From an uncultured Eubacteriales bacterium (GTDB taxonomy: Bacteria; Bacillota; Clostridia; Oscillospirales; CAG-272), in assembly GCA_934447715.1 (NCBI GenBank), contig CAKSER010000006.1, positions 1-64,000 on the forward strand: a stretch of 64,000 nt of DNA, read 5' to 3'. The notes under the pieces are model-generated. The model saw only the letters and a list, made by a program, of their open reading frames with translations, searched no databases and was not told where the DNA came from. Below are positions 8,740-17,754 of the stretch, in pieces (within the stretch, counting starts at the first letter, position 1; each line of letters starts with the position of its first letter). The translations under genes were made by a program, and so were the position numbers.

Positions 8740-8875
8740 TATAATAACATCAAAACAGCGCGGCCCGGCTGCAAACGGTATTGGTTCTGCCGCTTTACGG
8801 TCTCTATGCTTCCCGGCGCCCGTCAAAGCGGTTTTGCCGATCAGGCTGAGACCAACCGTAATTTTCAAACTGAGG

Positions 8876-9604
8876 CTATGCAAGCCGTATGATAACAACC
8901 CGGTCGTTTCCGCCGTAGTCCTTGAAAATTTTCACATCGAAATCGGAGGGAATCAGCTCTGTAACCTCGTCCGCCTGATCATATCCGATCTCTAAAATCA
9001 GATATCCGCCGGGCTTTATATTCTTCGTATAAGCCTTGATTATCCGGCGGTAGAAAACAAGACCGTCAATTCCGCCGTCAAGGGCGATCCTCGGCTCGGC
9101 TTGAACCTCTCTGTCAAGTGTCGAAATCACATCGCTGCGTATGTACGGAGGATTTGACACGATCACATCAAATTTTTCCTCTCCGAGCGGATTTGCACCG
9201 AGAATGTCCGCAACCGAAAATCCGACTCGGTCGGACACCCCGTTAAGAACGGCATTTTCTCTTGCCAAAGCAATCGCACCCTCCGAAATATCCACACCGA
9301 CACCGGACGCATCCTTTCTGTGAGCAAGAGCGGATATCGCAATACATCCGCTTCCGGTGCACAGATCCGCAAACCTTCCGCCCTCCGGCAGAAATCTTAT
9401 CAGATTATCTACAAGATGCTCGGTATCCGGCTGCGGAATCAGGCATTCGGGCGACACCTTATATACCTGGTCGTAAAAAAACCATTTTCCGATAACATAT
9501 GCAAGCGGCTCGCCCGATTCAACCCTCGCCTTTGCCGAAACGAACTCGTTTTCATCGGGAAACGCCTCTTTTAAAAGTGTCTCATCACGCCTCTGCAGAT
9601 CCAT
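8876..9604 (-). CDS. prmC: Peptide chain release factor N5-glutamine methyltransferase PrmC (HemK)
   Basis: The methyltransferase domain is complete: the family segment GEPLAYVIGKWFFYD, the SAM-binding LCTGSGCIAISAL, and the catalytic NPPY (VSNPPYIRSD). It methylates the Gln of the GGQ motif in release factors RF1/RF2. The ATG at 9604 has GAGG about 9 nt upstream; a GTG at 9640 is the only other start, because a stop codon lies directly before it. Either way the helical N-terminal domain that recognises release factors is shortened by some 40 residues relative to the usual 280-residue enzyme. IPQPDTE replaces the usual IPRPETE. It overlaps the upstream DUF1385 gene. Confidence 0.92.
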   Translation of the reverse strand: MDLQRRDETLLKEAFPDENEFVSAKARVESGEPLAYVIGKWFFYDQVYKVSPECLIPQPDTEHLVDNLIRFLPEGGRFADLCTGSGCIAISALAHRKDASGVGVDISEGAIALARENAVLNGVSDRVGFSVADILGANPLGEEKFDVIVSNPPYIRSDVISTLDREVQAEPRIALDGGIDGLVFYRRIIKAYTKNIKPGGYLILEIGYDQADEVTELIPSDFDVKIFKDYGGNDRVVIIRLA

Positions 9605-10778
9605 CTTTTCCCTCGCTCTGTACGCTGTCTGTCTGATCACCTATGCTGTCTGACGGATTTTCAGCATTCTTTTCTGCACTGCCCGAATTATCTGCGTTTT
9701 CGGCAGCTATGCCCTCTGCTGTACCTTCGGCATTTTCGCCGTCCTCGCTCTTTTTCGGATTTTCGTACTTATAATCCGGGAAAACCTCCGGCAGAGCGGT
9801 TTTTAAAGCAACTATCGCGCACTCGATCTGACCTGCATCCGGCTCCTTTGTCGTGATTCTCTGCATCCAGAGTCCGGGCTGGCTTACGATTCTCGTAAAG
9901 GCATTGTCGTGCTTGCCTGCATACATAATAAATTCATATCCGAGTCCGACGCTGACGGGAAGCAGCAGAATAAGCTTGATAACCGTGCGGAGCAGTCTCG
10001 AAACCGAACCGGGAATAAAGGCGGAAACAACAATGCTCAAAAACAGCATTACGACAATAAAGCTTGTTCCGCATCTCGGGTGGAATCTCTTGTACTTCTT
10101 TACGTTTTCAACCGTCAGCTCCTCGCCGTTTTCATAGCAGAAGATCGACTTGTGCTCCGCGCCGTGATACTCAAAGGTCCTTCTTATATCCTTCATCTTT
10201 GACACAAGCACAAGGTAAAGAATGAAGATCGCATACTTGAGCACACCCTCGGTAACGCTCTTGAACAGTCCGCTTGCGGGAATACCGAGCAGCTTTGCAA
10301 GAAGATCGGCAAGAAATACCGGCGCATAGACAAAAAGCAGAACTCCGAGTGCAATTCCGAGCACCGTACCGATTGTCATTATGATATTTACAAGCTTTTT
10401 GCCGAATACCCTGTTAATCCATTTATCAAATTTCGACTCCTGCTCCTCGGTGTCAAGACCGTATGCCTCAGCCGAAATCGAAAGAGTCTTCATGCTCAGC
10501 TTCATAGTCTCGATCATATTCACGATTCCTCTGACGATCGGAATGTTGAGTATTTTATATTTTTTGCGTATAGAGATAAAATCGTCCTCTGTTACCTGTA
10601 TATCTCCGTTTTCAAGTCTGACCGCAACGGCATAATGCTCCTTGCTCTTCATCATGATTCCCTCGAGAAGCGCCTGTCCGCCGACCGTGCCGATTCTCTC
10701 CTTAATCACGCAGCCTTCGCCCTGCGAAGCCTTCTTTTTGCTGTCTTTTTTCATATTATCAAAGGAAATTCCTTTCAT
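9585..10778 (-). CDS. DUF1385 (YqhQ-like) membrane protein
   Basis: 397 residues. The conserved N-terminal core (IGTVGGQALLEGIMMKS, IPIVRGIVNMIETM) identifies the DUF1385/YqhQ family, which commonly lies beside prmC and prfA in Firmicutes. Four or more membrane segments are visible (around residues 133-165, 185-200, 235-255, 265-290). The segment between them, FEYHGAEHKSIFCYE, is the family's conserved His/Glu motif and could be a metal site. Function is unknown. A 60-residue Asn/Glu/Ser/Gly-rich tail after residue 335 is unusual. The ATG at 10778 has no clear ribosome site; the ATG at 10754 is an alternative. Confidence 0.9.
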   Translation of the reverse strand: MKGISFDNMKKDSKKKASQGEGCVIKERIGTVGGQALLEGIMMKSKEHYAVAVRLENGDIQVTEDDFISIRKKYKILNIPIVRGIVNMIETMKLSMKTLSISAEAYGLDTEEQESKFDKWINRVFGKKLVNIIMTIGTVLGIALGVLLFVYAPVFLADLLAKLLGIPASGLFKSVTEGVLKYAIFILYLVLVSKMKDIRRTFEYHGAEHKSIFCYENGEELTVENVKKYKRFHPRCGTSFIVVMLFLSIVVSAFIPGSVSRLLRTVIKLILLLPVSVGLGYEFIMYAGKHDNAFTRIVSQPGLWMQRITTKEPDAGQIECAIVALKTALPEVFPDYKYENPKKSEDGENAEGTAEGIAAENADNSGSAEKNAENPSDSIGDQTDSVQSEGKDGSAEA

Positions 10779-10894
10779 ATAATTCTTTTATTTTATGTTA
10801 TTAGGTTATTTTATCAGATTGACGGAAATATTTATACATTAATTTGTAAATTTTAAAAAATCCGCCGATGCACACTCCGTATCGGTGCTTTTCC

Positions 10895-10923
10895 TTGACA
10901 TACATGCCCTAAAATGGTAAAAT
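10895..10923 (+). promoter_or_regulatory. Sigma-A promoter for the fused ABC transporter
   Basis: TTGACA (10895-10900), 17-bp spacer, TAAAAT (10918-10923). It gives a leader of about 60 nt. Confidence 0.8.
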
Positions 10924-10991
10924 ACCGATAAAATATTCCAAGCGTTGACCGTCTAATTTTACTGCTAACAAATATAATCGGAGGATTAAAA

Positions 10992-13805
10992 ATGCTTGAA
11001 ACAAGGAATCTGACAAAGATCTACAAGCCTAAAAAGGGCGTACCGGTAAAGGCTGTAGACAATGTCTCGCTTAAGCTCCCCGACAAAGGAATGGTCTTTC
11101 TTTTGGGAAAATCCGGAAGCGGAAAATCGACCCTGCTCAATCTTCTCGGCGGTCTTGATCAGTGTACCGACGGAGAGATCATTATAAAGGGCGTTTCGTC
11201 AAAAAGCTTCAAACAGAGCCATTTTGATTCATACCGCAATACATATGTCGGCTTCATTTTTCAGGAATACAACATTCTCGACGAATTTACGGTTGCGGCA
11301 AACATCGGCCTTGCCCTTGAGCTTCAGGAAAAAAAGGCGGACAGCGAAACGGTAGAAAAAATTCTTCACGAGGTTGATCTCGACGGCTACGGTCAGAGAA
11401 AGCCGAATGAGCTTTCCGGCGGACAGAAGCAAAGGGTAGCAATCGCGCGTGCGCTTGTCAAGCAGCCGGAAATAATCATGGCGGATGAGCCGACAGGGGC
11501 TCTCGATTCGAACACCGGAAAGCAGGTTTTCGATACGTTAAAAAAGCTGTCCTACGACAAGCTTGTCCTTGTCGTATCTCACGACAGAGAGTTTGCCGAG
11601 GGCTATGCCGACAGAATAATCGAAATGGCGGACGGAAAAATCATAAGCGACCTTGAGCTTGACAACTCCGAAGTGCAAATTAAGCCCGAAGAGAAAAGCG
11701 GCAAAATCGAGTTCACCGACGAGGGCACGGTCGAAATTTCCGGAAAAAGCGTTCTTACAGAGGACGATATAAGGGCGATAAACGAATATCTTGCAGCCAT
11801 GAAGGACGGAAAGCTTACAATCCGTCAGGGAAAAGGAAAAAAGGCAGGAAACAAGCGCTTTAAGGAAACCGATCAGACAGGCATAGTTTCAAATACCGGC
11901 AGCGCCTTCAAGCTGATTAAATCCAGACTGCCGCTTAAAAACGCCTTCAGGATCGGCGCGTCCGGACTTAAGTACAAAAAATTCCGTCTTGTTGTAACCA
12001 TCTTCCTTTCGGTCGTTGCCTTCGGTCTGTTCGGACTTGCCGACACCTTCGGGGCATATGACCATATAAACACCTGCACAAACTCGATTATCGACAGCAA
12101 GCAGTCGTATGCAACGCTGGTAAAAAGCTATAATGATATACCGGACGGCGCTCTCGGTCTGTTTGACGGCATGTATATCGGTACGGAATGCCGCATAAGC
12201 GATAACGATATAAAGCAGATAAAGGAAGAGACCGGAAAGCTTTTTAAGGGGGTGTTCGTGCCCTACGGCTCGGATACAGACAAAAGACTCGAAGGATATG
12301 ACCAAGGAAAGATGTCTGACAGCATAAAAGGGGATTATTCGGTTTACTCCACGACCTTTGCAGGCTTTGCGGAGATAGACAAGACCGATCTTGACGCCTT
12401 CGGATATTCTCTTGAGGGAAGGCTTCCGGAAAATGATCATGAGATTGCACTAAGCAAGCATCTTGCAAAGACCTATGCGGATTTCGGATACAAGAAGGAT
12501 CCGGCATCAGTCGAAGCAGATTTCGAAAAGCTGTCATCCGAAAGCGAGCTTATCGGAAAGACACTTTATGTCTACGGTGAAAGCTATACCGTAACCGGAA
12601 TTGTCGACACGAAATTTGACTTTGACAGATATTCGGTACTGCAGGAGGAAAACAAAACCAGCGCCGACATGATTTTAAAATATGCTCTTTACAACGAATT
12701 TTCCTCCGAATCGAAAAACAGCCTTACAAACGTCGTGTTTACCTGCGAGGGATTCATACAGCGCTACGCAAAGGTTCATCCTGTGACAAGAACAGTCGAC
12801 AGCTGCATCGGATATCTTAATCTGCAGCTGGATCAGGATATGGATTACAACGGATATGTCGATTACTACTCTGTGCTTACCCTTTCGGAGGCAAAGGAGC
12901 AAGGCTTAGAAATAATCTGGCTTAACGGCAAGGAGAAAACAGAGCTTAGCGACAATGAATTCATCGCCTCAAGCGAGGGCTTTGGGATCTTCCGTTCGAA
13001 TTATGATCGTGTTGCGCTTGATTCCGAAGAGGATATAAAGAATTTCCTTAAGAAAAATTTCTCATTTTCCTGCTTCGGCAAAACATTGGAAAAAGAGATC
13101 GACAGCAGCATGAAGCTTGTCGGAATAATCGTCAGCCCCAAAGACGATGGCAATGACGAAAACGGCGTTATACCGGTAGATTTCAGCTCGCAGTGCGCCG
13201 TTTTCAGCGACAGTCTTATAAACGGGCTTGCAATGCCTGACGACTGGATCTATCAAAGAGCGGTCGCCCCGATGCCGACCGACAGAAACGAGATAAAATC
13301 GCTTGTCACATGGAGCTTCAAGAACGATACAAAGCTTGATTTCGATCTTGAAAGCCCGGTGCTGTACGAGCTGAACGCTCTTAATTCATTCTTCAAGGCG
13401 GCATCAAAGGGATTTTTGGCTGCAGGAATATTCTTTGCAATCTTTGCTTCGATAATGTTTGCAAACTTCATCGCAACAAGCATCAGCTATAAAAAGCAGG
13501 AAATCGGAATTCTGCGCGCAATAGGCTCGCGTTCAAGAGACGTGTTCTTAATATTCTTCTCGGAAAGCTTTATCATTGCAATGATAAACTTTGTTTTAGC
13601 CGCCGTGGGAGCCGGACTTCTTACACTCGCGATAAACGGTGTCGTAAGAAACGAAATGGGGCTTTTGCTGACCGTTTTGAACTTCGGCATAAGGCAGATT
13701 GCTCTGATCTTCGGCGTCAGCCTTCTCGTTTCCTTCCTTGCATCATTCCTTCCGACTATGAAAATAGCCTCAAAGAAGCCGGTTGATGCAATACGGAACA
13801 GATAA
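10992..13805 (+). CDS. Fused ABC ATPase-FtsX-type permease (MacB/BceAB-like)
   Basis: A 937-residue single polypeptide. Residues 1-225 are an ABC ATPase of the LolD/MacB/BceA class (Walker A GKSGSGKST at 39-47, LSGGQKQR at 141-148, Walker B IIMADEP at 161-167). A charged linker follows to about 320. One membrane helix (about 333-355) leads into a large extracellular domain of some 450 residues, then three helices near 805-925 close the FtsX permease fold. Such permeases move no small solute; they act mechanically on lipoproteins, antimicrobial peptides or cell-wall hydrolases. GGAGG precedes the ATG. No two-component system or partner is adjacent, so the target is unknown. Confidence 0.92.
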   Translation: MLETRNLTKIYKPKKGVPVKAVDNVSLKLPDKGMVFLLGKSGSGKSTLLNLLGGLDQCTDGEIIIKGVSSKSFKQSHFDSYRNTYVGFIFQEYNILDEFTVAANIGLALELQEKKADSETVEKILHEVDLDGYGQRKPNELSGGQKQRVAIARALVKQPEIIMADEPTGALDSNTGKQVFDTLKKLSYDKLVLVVSHDREFAEGYADRIIEMADGKIISDLELDNSEVQIKPEEKSGKIEFTDEGTVEISGKSVLTEDDIRAINEYLAAMKDGKLTIRQGKGKKAGNKRFKETDQTGIVSNTGSAFKLIKSRLPLKNAFRIGASGLKYKKFRLVVTIFLSVVAFGLFGLADTFGAYDHINTCTNSIIDSKQSYATLVKSYNDIPDGALGLFDGMYIGTECRISDNDIKQIKEETGKLFKGVFVPYGSDTDKRLEGYDQGKMSDSIKGDYSVYSTTFAGFAEIDKTDLDAFGYSLEGRLPENDHEIALSKHLAKTYADFGYKKDPASVEADFEKLSSESELIGKTLYVYGESYTVTGIVDTKFDFDRYSVLQEENKTSADMILKYALYNEFSSESKNSLTNVVFTCEGFIQRYAKVHPVTRTVDSCIGYLNLQLDQDMDYNGYVDYYSVLTLSEAKEQGLEIIWLNGKEKTELSDNEFIASSEGFGIFRSNYDRVALDSEEDIKNFLKKNFSFSCFGKTLEKEIDSSMKLVGIIVSPKDDGNDENGVIPVDFSSQCAVFSDSLINGLAMPDDWIYQRAVAPMPTDRNEIKSLVTWSFKNDTKLDFDLESPVLYELNALNSFFKAASKGFLAAGIFFAIFASIMFANFIATSISYKKQEIGILRAIGSRSRDVFLIFFSESFIIAMINFVLAAVGAGLLTLAINGVVRNEMGLLLTVLNFGIRQIALIFGVSLLVSFLASFLPTMKIASKKPVDAIRNR

Positions 13806-13844
13806 AGCTTTTAAACAGCTGATCAGTTTCAAGACTTAAAACAT

Positions 13845-13892
13845 AAAACCCCGTCCCGGACCTTTATCGGTTCTCGGACGGGGTTTGCTTTT
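13845..13892 (+). terminator. Bidirectional terminator between the ABC transporter and recG
   Basis: Arms AAACCCCGTCC and GGACGGGGTTT close a loop of about 20 nt. A T-rich tail follows on the plus strand and an A-rich flank makes it usable from recG as well. Confidence 0.8.
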
Positions 13893-13919
13893 TGCCTGTT
13901 TTATTTATTTGCGCCCGGT

Positions 13920-16145
13920 TTACTGGATTGCGCGCGAGTTAATTTTTACCGTTTCGCTTATCCTTTTTGCGGCGGCGGAATTTTCCGGTGCTTTAAGATA
14001 CGGATCGTTTCTTACAACCTCCTCCGCCTTTTCGAACACCTTTTTTACCCGTGTCATGTCGGCATCAAGAGAGGTCATATTTAGGCGGAAGCCGCCGTGC
14101 TGGCGTGCCTGTCCCCTTTCGCTCGGAAGGAAATCGCCGGGACCTCTCATTTCAAGGTCATATTCGGCAATTTTATATCCGCTGTAGGTCGTCCTCATAA
14201 TTTCAAGCCGCTTGGAAGCAGAGCTTTCCGCGTCCTTTTCCGCCCCGGAAACAAGAACGCAGTATGCCTTTCTTTTTCCTCTTCCGACCCTGCCTCTGAG
14301 CTGGTGCAGCTGGGAAAGACCGAACCGTTCCGCGTTTTCGACTATCATCAGCGATGCGTTCGGAACGTTTACACCGACCTCGATTACGGTTGTGGAAACA
14401 AGAATATCGACATCGCCTGCCGCAAAGGCACTCATCACCCGGTTTTTCTCCTGCGGCTTCATCCTGCCGTGCATAAGCTCGACGCGAAGCTCCGGGAAAA
14501 CGGTCTCTGCAAGGTATTTTGAATATTCAACCGCGGTTTTCATTTTTTTCTGATCCTTACCCTGCCTGTTTTCCGGTCTTCCGAGCGGATCGATAAGCTC
14601 CGCTCCGTCCGAAATCTCCTCGTCCTCCTGCTCCTCTACCGCAGGGCATACAATATACACCTGTCCGCCCTCCGAAACGTTCTTTCTAATAAAGGCATTG
14701 AGGCGCTCCCTGTAGCTTTCCCCAACGACAAATGTCTCGACCCTCTGTCTTCCGGGCGGCATTTCGTCTATTACCGAAATATCAAGATCCCCGTAAAGGA
14801 TCAAGGCAAGCGTTCTCGGAATCGGGGTTGCGCTCATTACAAGAACATGCGGAGAAAGCTCATTTAAGCCAAGTGAATCACCGAGCCTTGCCCTCTGCAT
14901 AACGCCGAATCTGTGCTGCTCGTCGGTCACGACAAGTCCGGCATTTTTAAACTCCACTCCGGAGCTGATCAGAGCGTGCGTACCGAACACAACATCGATT
15001 TTCCCCTCCGAAAGCTCCTTCTTAAGCACCCTTTTCTCGGATTCCTTTGCAGAACCTGTAAGAAGGGCGCACCTAAATCCGAGCTTTCCGAGCATCGGCG
15101 AAAGATCGTCAAAATGCTGCCTTGCAAGAATTTCGGTAGGTGCCATCATCGCCGCCTGATACCCGTTTTTAAGCGAAATATATATAGCCGCAGCCGCGAC
15201 GACCGTCTTTCCGCTTCCGACATCTCCGCAGACAAGCCTTGCCATCGGAGCTATCGTTTTGATCGATACACCTGACGCAAAGGACAAATCCGACGGCTTT
15301 TTTAAGCACATATCGGAATATATTTCGTTGATCGCCTTCTTCTGCGCGCCGGTAAGCTCATACGGCAGAAGCGATATAAACGGCGTCATGTCGGTCTTTT
15401 TAAGCAGCGGCGCTCTGCCTCTTTCTCTTTCCCCCTTGGAAACCGAAAGCCCGAGTGCAAAAAGATACAGCTCCTCGTAGGAAAAATAGCTTCTTCCGCA
15501 CGAAATATCCTCGTAGCTTTGCGGATGATGAAGCATTATAAGGCTGCTTACAATATCCGAAAGCTGCCATTCCTCCTTTATCCTTTGCGGAATGTACTCG
15601 ACAGCTCCGTATTTTTTAAGCTCCTCGAGCGCATATTTTACCGTGTCTCTTACAAGCTTCTGCGTAAGTCCGGCTCCTGACGGATAGACCGGAACGAAGC
15701 TGTCAAGCGGCTTTTCTCCTGTCACACGCTCGAATTTCGGAGAGGTAAGAAGCCTTCTCCCTTTGCCGACCTTGATTTTCCCCCAGAACCTGAACTCGTC
15801 GCCCACATGAAAGGCATCGCGGAGGTAGATCTGATTGAAAAAGGTCACGGTGCATTTTCCGCTTTCGTCGAATGCGGAGAACTTAAGTAGCCTGCCGCTT
15901 CCGTTTTTCCCTTTGAAAAAGGACACGGTCGGCGCAGTCGATACGGTCAGTATAAGCGAAACGGTTTCCTGATCCGCACACTGCGCAAGCAGACGGACAT
16001 TGCCCCGGTGCTCATACGCGCGCGGAAAATGTCTTATAAGATCCTCCGCACAAAAAATGCCGATATCTTTAAAGGCTCTTGCACGCTTGATTCCCACTCC
16101 GGGGAATTCCTCAATCGGCATAGCCGCAAATTCCTCTTTTGTCAT
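13920..16145 (-). CDS. recG: ATP-dependent DNA helicase RecG
   Basis: The 741-residue protein has the RecG architecture. An N-terminal wedge/OB domain contains PGVGIKRARAFKDIGI and FWGKI. Then come superfamily-2 helicase motifs: Walker A GDVGSGKT, DEQHRFGVMQR (DEXH-type motif II extended as in RecG), MSATPIPRTLAL, and LHQLRGRVGRG. It remodels stalled replication forks and branched DNA. It is about 60 residues longer than typical, mainly from insertions in the second helicase lobe (the Glu/Asp-rich stretch after VEEQEDEEISDG). The ATG at 16145 follows AAAGGAGG. It has its own promoter. Confidence 0.97.
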   Translation of the reverse strand: MTKEEFAAMPIEEFPGVGIKRARAFKDIGIFCAEDLIRHFPRAYEHRGNVRLLAQCADQETVSLILTVSTAPTVSFFKGKNGSGRLLKFSAFDESGKCTVTFFNQIYLRDAFHVGDEFRFWGKIKVGKGRRLLTSPKFERVTGEKPLDSFVPVYPSGAGLTQKLVRDTVKYALEELKKYGAVEYIPQRIKEEWQLSDIVSSLIMLHHPQSYEDISCGRSYFSYEELYLFALGLSVSKGERERGRAPLLKKTDMTPFISLLPYELTGAQKKAINEIYSDMCLKKPSDLSFASGVSIKTIAPMARLVCGDVGSGKTVVAAAAIYISLKNGYQAAMMAPTEILARQHFDDLSPMLGKLGFRCALLTGSAKESEKRVLKKELSEGKIDVVFGTHALISSGVEFKNAGLVVTDEQHRFGVMQRARLGDSLGLNELSPHVLVMSATPIPRTLALILYGDLDISVIDEMPPGRQRVETFVVGESYRERLNAFIRKNVSEGGQVYIVCPAVEEQEDEEISDGAELIDPLGRPENRQGKDQKKMKTAVEYSKYLAETVFPELRVELMHGRMKPQEKNRVMSAFAAGDVDILVSTTVIEVGVNVPNASLMIVENAERFGLSQLHQLRGRVGRGKRKAYCVLVSGAEKDAESSASKRLEIMRTTYSGYKIAEYDLEMRGPGDFLPSERGQARQHGGFRLNMTSLDADMTRVKKVFEKAEEVVRNDPYLKAPENSAAAKRISETVKINSRAIQ

Positions 16146-16204
16146 AAAAGCCCCCCTCCTTTCCTCTTACTTCCGGGTTTAAAAATTTATCTGTATTTTC
16201 TTTT

Positions 16205-16233
16205 ATAATACAACATCAAAGACAATAAATCAA
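16205..16233 (-). promoter_or_regulatory. Promoter for recG
   Basis: Minus strand TTGATT (16228-16233), 17 bp, TATTAT (16205-16210). Confidence 0.6.
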
Positions 16234-16267
16234 TCGAAATTTGTCCCTTGGCGCTTTTCAGACAAAA

Positions 16268-16307
16268 AAACGTCAAAAAACACCGGCACCTCTTAAAGAT
16301 GCCGGTA
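16268..16307 (-). terminator. Terminator after the PH-domain gene
   Basis: ACCGGCA(T/C)CT inverted repeat (16282-16307). On the minus strand it is followed by GTTTTTTGACGTTTTTTTG. Confidence 0.8.
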
Positions 16308-16354
16308 TGCAGCTTGGTTTTAACTTTTCTTTTAACTCTTCTTTGTCAAGAGCC

Positions 16355-16756
16355 TTATTCGTGATTGCAGAATCCGTCGTCGTTCGGGCATTCGGAATCG
16401 TCCGAATCCATATATTCGCGCAATCCGATCCTGCGTGAATTCCTCTGTGCTTCCACCATGTCGGAAAGCATTTCCTTTATCTTTCTCGAGTTCTTGATCC
16501 GCTTGATATCGAACTCCGGAGAGGTTTTGTCCGCAGAGCAGCAGTGAATCGTTCCGAGTCCGAAGATTCTCTGACCGATCGGACGGTTGAGCGTCATGTC
16601 CATAATCCTGTAAAGACGCACCTCCTCCTCCCTGCGGCTGAGAAATCCGGTTTCGATAATAAGCTTATCCTCTGTCAGTCTGTATCTTGTAAACGACCAG
16701 GGCAAGCCGAAAAGGGTACGCTTACGGTCCTTCCAAACAAATCCTGCTTTTGCCAT
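16355..16756 (-). CDS. Bacterial PH-domain protein (DUF304/YdbT-like)
   Basis: A 133-residue protein. LPWSFTRYRLTEDKLIIETGFLSRREEEVRLYRIMDMTLNRPIGQRIFGLGTI follows the bacterial pleckstrin-homology pattern of YdbS/YdbT-type proteins (given here only as residues about 18-70). Unlike those, no membrane helix is present, so it is a soluble single-domain form with an Asp/Cys-rich tail. Its function is unknown; related membrane forms affect resistance to bacteriocins. The ATG at 16756 is preceded by GAGGA. It lies between recG and the DtxR-type regulator and has its own terminator. Confidence 0.72.
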   Translation of the reverse strand: MAKAGFVWKDRKRTLFGLPWSFTRYRLTEDKLIIETGFLSRREEEVRLYRIMDMTLNRPIGQRIFGLGTIHCCSADKTSPEFDIKRIKNSRKIKEMLSDMVEAQRNSRRIGLREYMDSDDSECPNDDGFCNHE

Positions 16757-16911
16757 GCTGTTGTCCTCTTTTCCGGTTGATTTTTAAAGCTTCAAAAGGC
16801 AGAAAGCCACTTCCGGCACCTTTTCGCTTCTTACACATCTTCAACACATTTTTAAATTTTTCGCATGCGGATTCAAAGTCGGTTTCTTCTGAAACTGACA
16901 AGGGTAACAGT

Positions 16912-17286
16912 TCAGCTGTTCTGCATCCTCTTAAGCTGCGCCTTGATCGCCTTAAAGCTTTCCATGCTGATGACATGCTCAATCCTGCATGCATCTTCGA
17001 CCGCAATCGCAGCCGGAACGCCGAGCATCATAAGATATTCCGACACGGTCGTGTGACGCTCGTACATCTTTTCGGCGATTTCTCTTCCCTTTTCGAGCAG
17101 TGTAATCTCGCCGTCGGAATTTACTTCAATATAGCCGTTTTCGCGCAGATTCTTCATTGCCACGCTCACACTCGGCTTGGAATAATCAAGCTCGGTTGCA
17201 ATATCGATCGACCTTACATTCCCGTTTCTTCTCTGCAAAACAAGGATAGTCTCAAGATAGTTCTCCGCCGATTCCTGTATTTTCAT
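16912..17286 (-). CDS. DtxR/MntR-type metal-dependent repressor (short form)
   Basis: A 124-residue protein with the DtxR-family winged helix (VRSIDIATELDYSKPSVSVA) and the start of the metal-binding and dimerisation domain (ERHTTVSEYLMMLGV, EDACRIEHVIS). It lacks the SH3-like third domain and is shorter than MntR. Likely metal ligands are E12, H77-region and the E/H pair in RIEHV. The first MntR ligand (Asp8 in B. subtilis) corresponds to Asn9 here, so the metal preference may differ. It should repress manganese or iron uptake genes, but none are adjacent. Its own promoter lies at 17336-17364. Confidence 0.88.
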   Translation of the reverse strand: MKIQESAENYLETILVLQRRNGNVRSIDIATELDYSKPSVSVAMKNLRENGYIEVNSDGEITLLEKGREIAEKMYERHTTVSEYLMMLGVPAAIAVEDACRIEHVISMESFKAIKAQLKRMQNS

Positions 17287-17335
17287 TATTTGTCTCGCCT
17301 CTGCTTTCTATATCCGCATACATATAGCCGAAATC

Positions 17336-17364
17336 AGTATATCAAAAAAAACGCGGATTTGCAA
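17336..17364 (-). promoter_or_regulatory. Promoter for the DtxR-type regulator
   Basis: Minus strand TTGCAA (17359-17364), 17-bp spacer containing eight Ts, TATACT (17336-17341). Confidence 0.7.
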
Positions 17365-17424
17365 GTATTTAAATTCTTCTTGTTCGGCACTGTTTAAATT
17401 TTTTTGCTTTTCTTCTGTCCGGAT

Positions 17425-17754
17425 TTACATCGGATATCTGTTTTCCCTGCCGCTTTTATCACTTTCCGTTAAAATCCGCACATTTTTTTGAATATTCAAC
17501 CTCCGCATCGGTTGTTTCGACCCTGCCTCCGCTGTATCTTGCAGCGGTATAGATGCGGAACATATCGTTTCCGTCAGACTCCGACAGCTTCCACAAAGCT
17601 CCGTTTTGCCGGTTCCGGGCACGTCCCCGATAAGCATATGTCCCCCTGCAAAAAGGGTGACCAGCATTAAGTCGACGACCTCCTCCTTTCCGACAATTAC
17701 TCGTCCGATATTCTCCTTGACTCTTTTATAAACCGATGAAATCAGATCTGACAT
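17425..17754 (-). pseudogene. MoxR-type AAA ATPase remnant with deletion junction
   Basis: The ATG at 17754 has GAGG upstream and starts a normal MoxR N-terminus (MSDLISSVYKRVKENIGRVIVGKEE in that order, about residues 1-55), including the Walker A motif GDVPGTGKT. Right after KTEL the similarity stops, near 17597, and this frame runs through unrelated sequence to a stop at 17425. A second frame takes over at the same point, reads ALWKLSESDGNDMFRIYTAA then RYSGGRVETTDAEVEY, and ends at a TGA at 17459-17461. That tail looks like the C-terminal end of a DUF4129/transglutaminase-type protein, the usual last gene of moxR-DUF58-transglutaminase operons. A deletion from inside moxR into the last gene explains both pieces; the identity of the tail is an inference. 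Confidence 0.7.
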
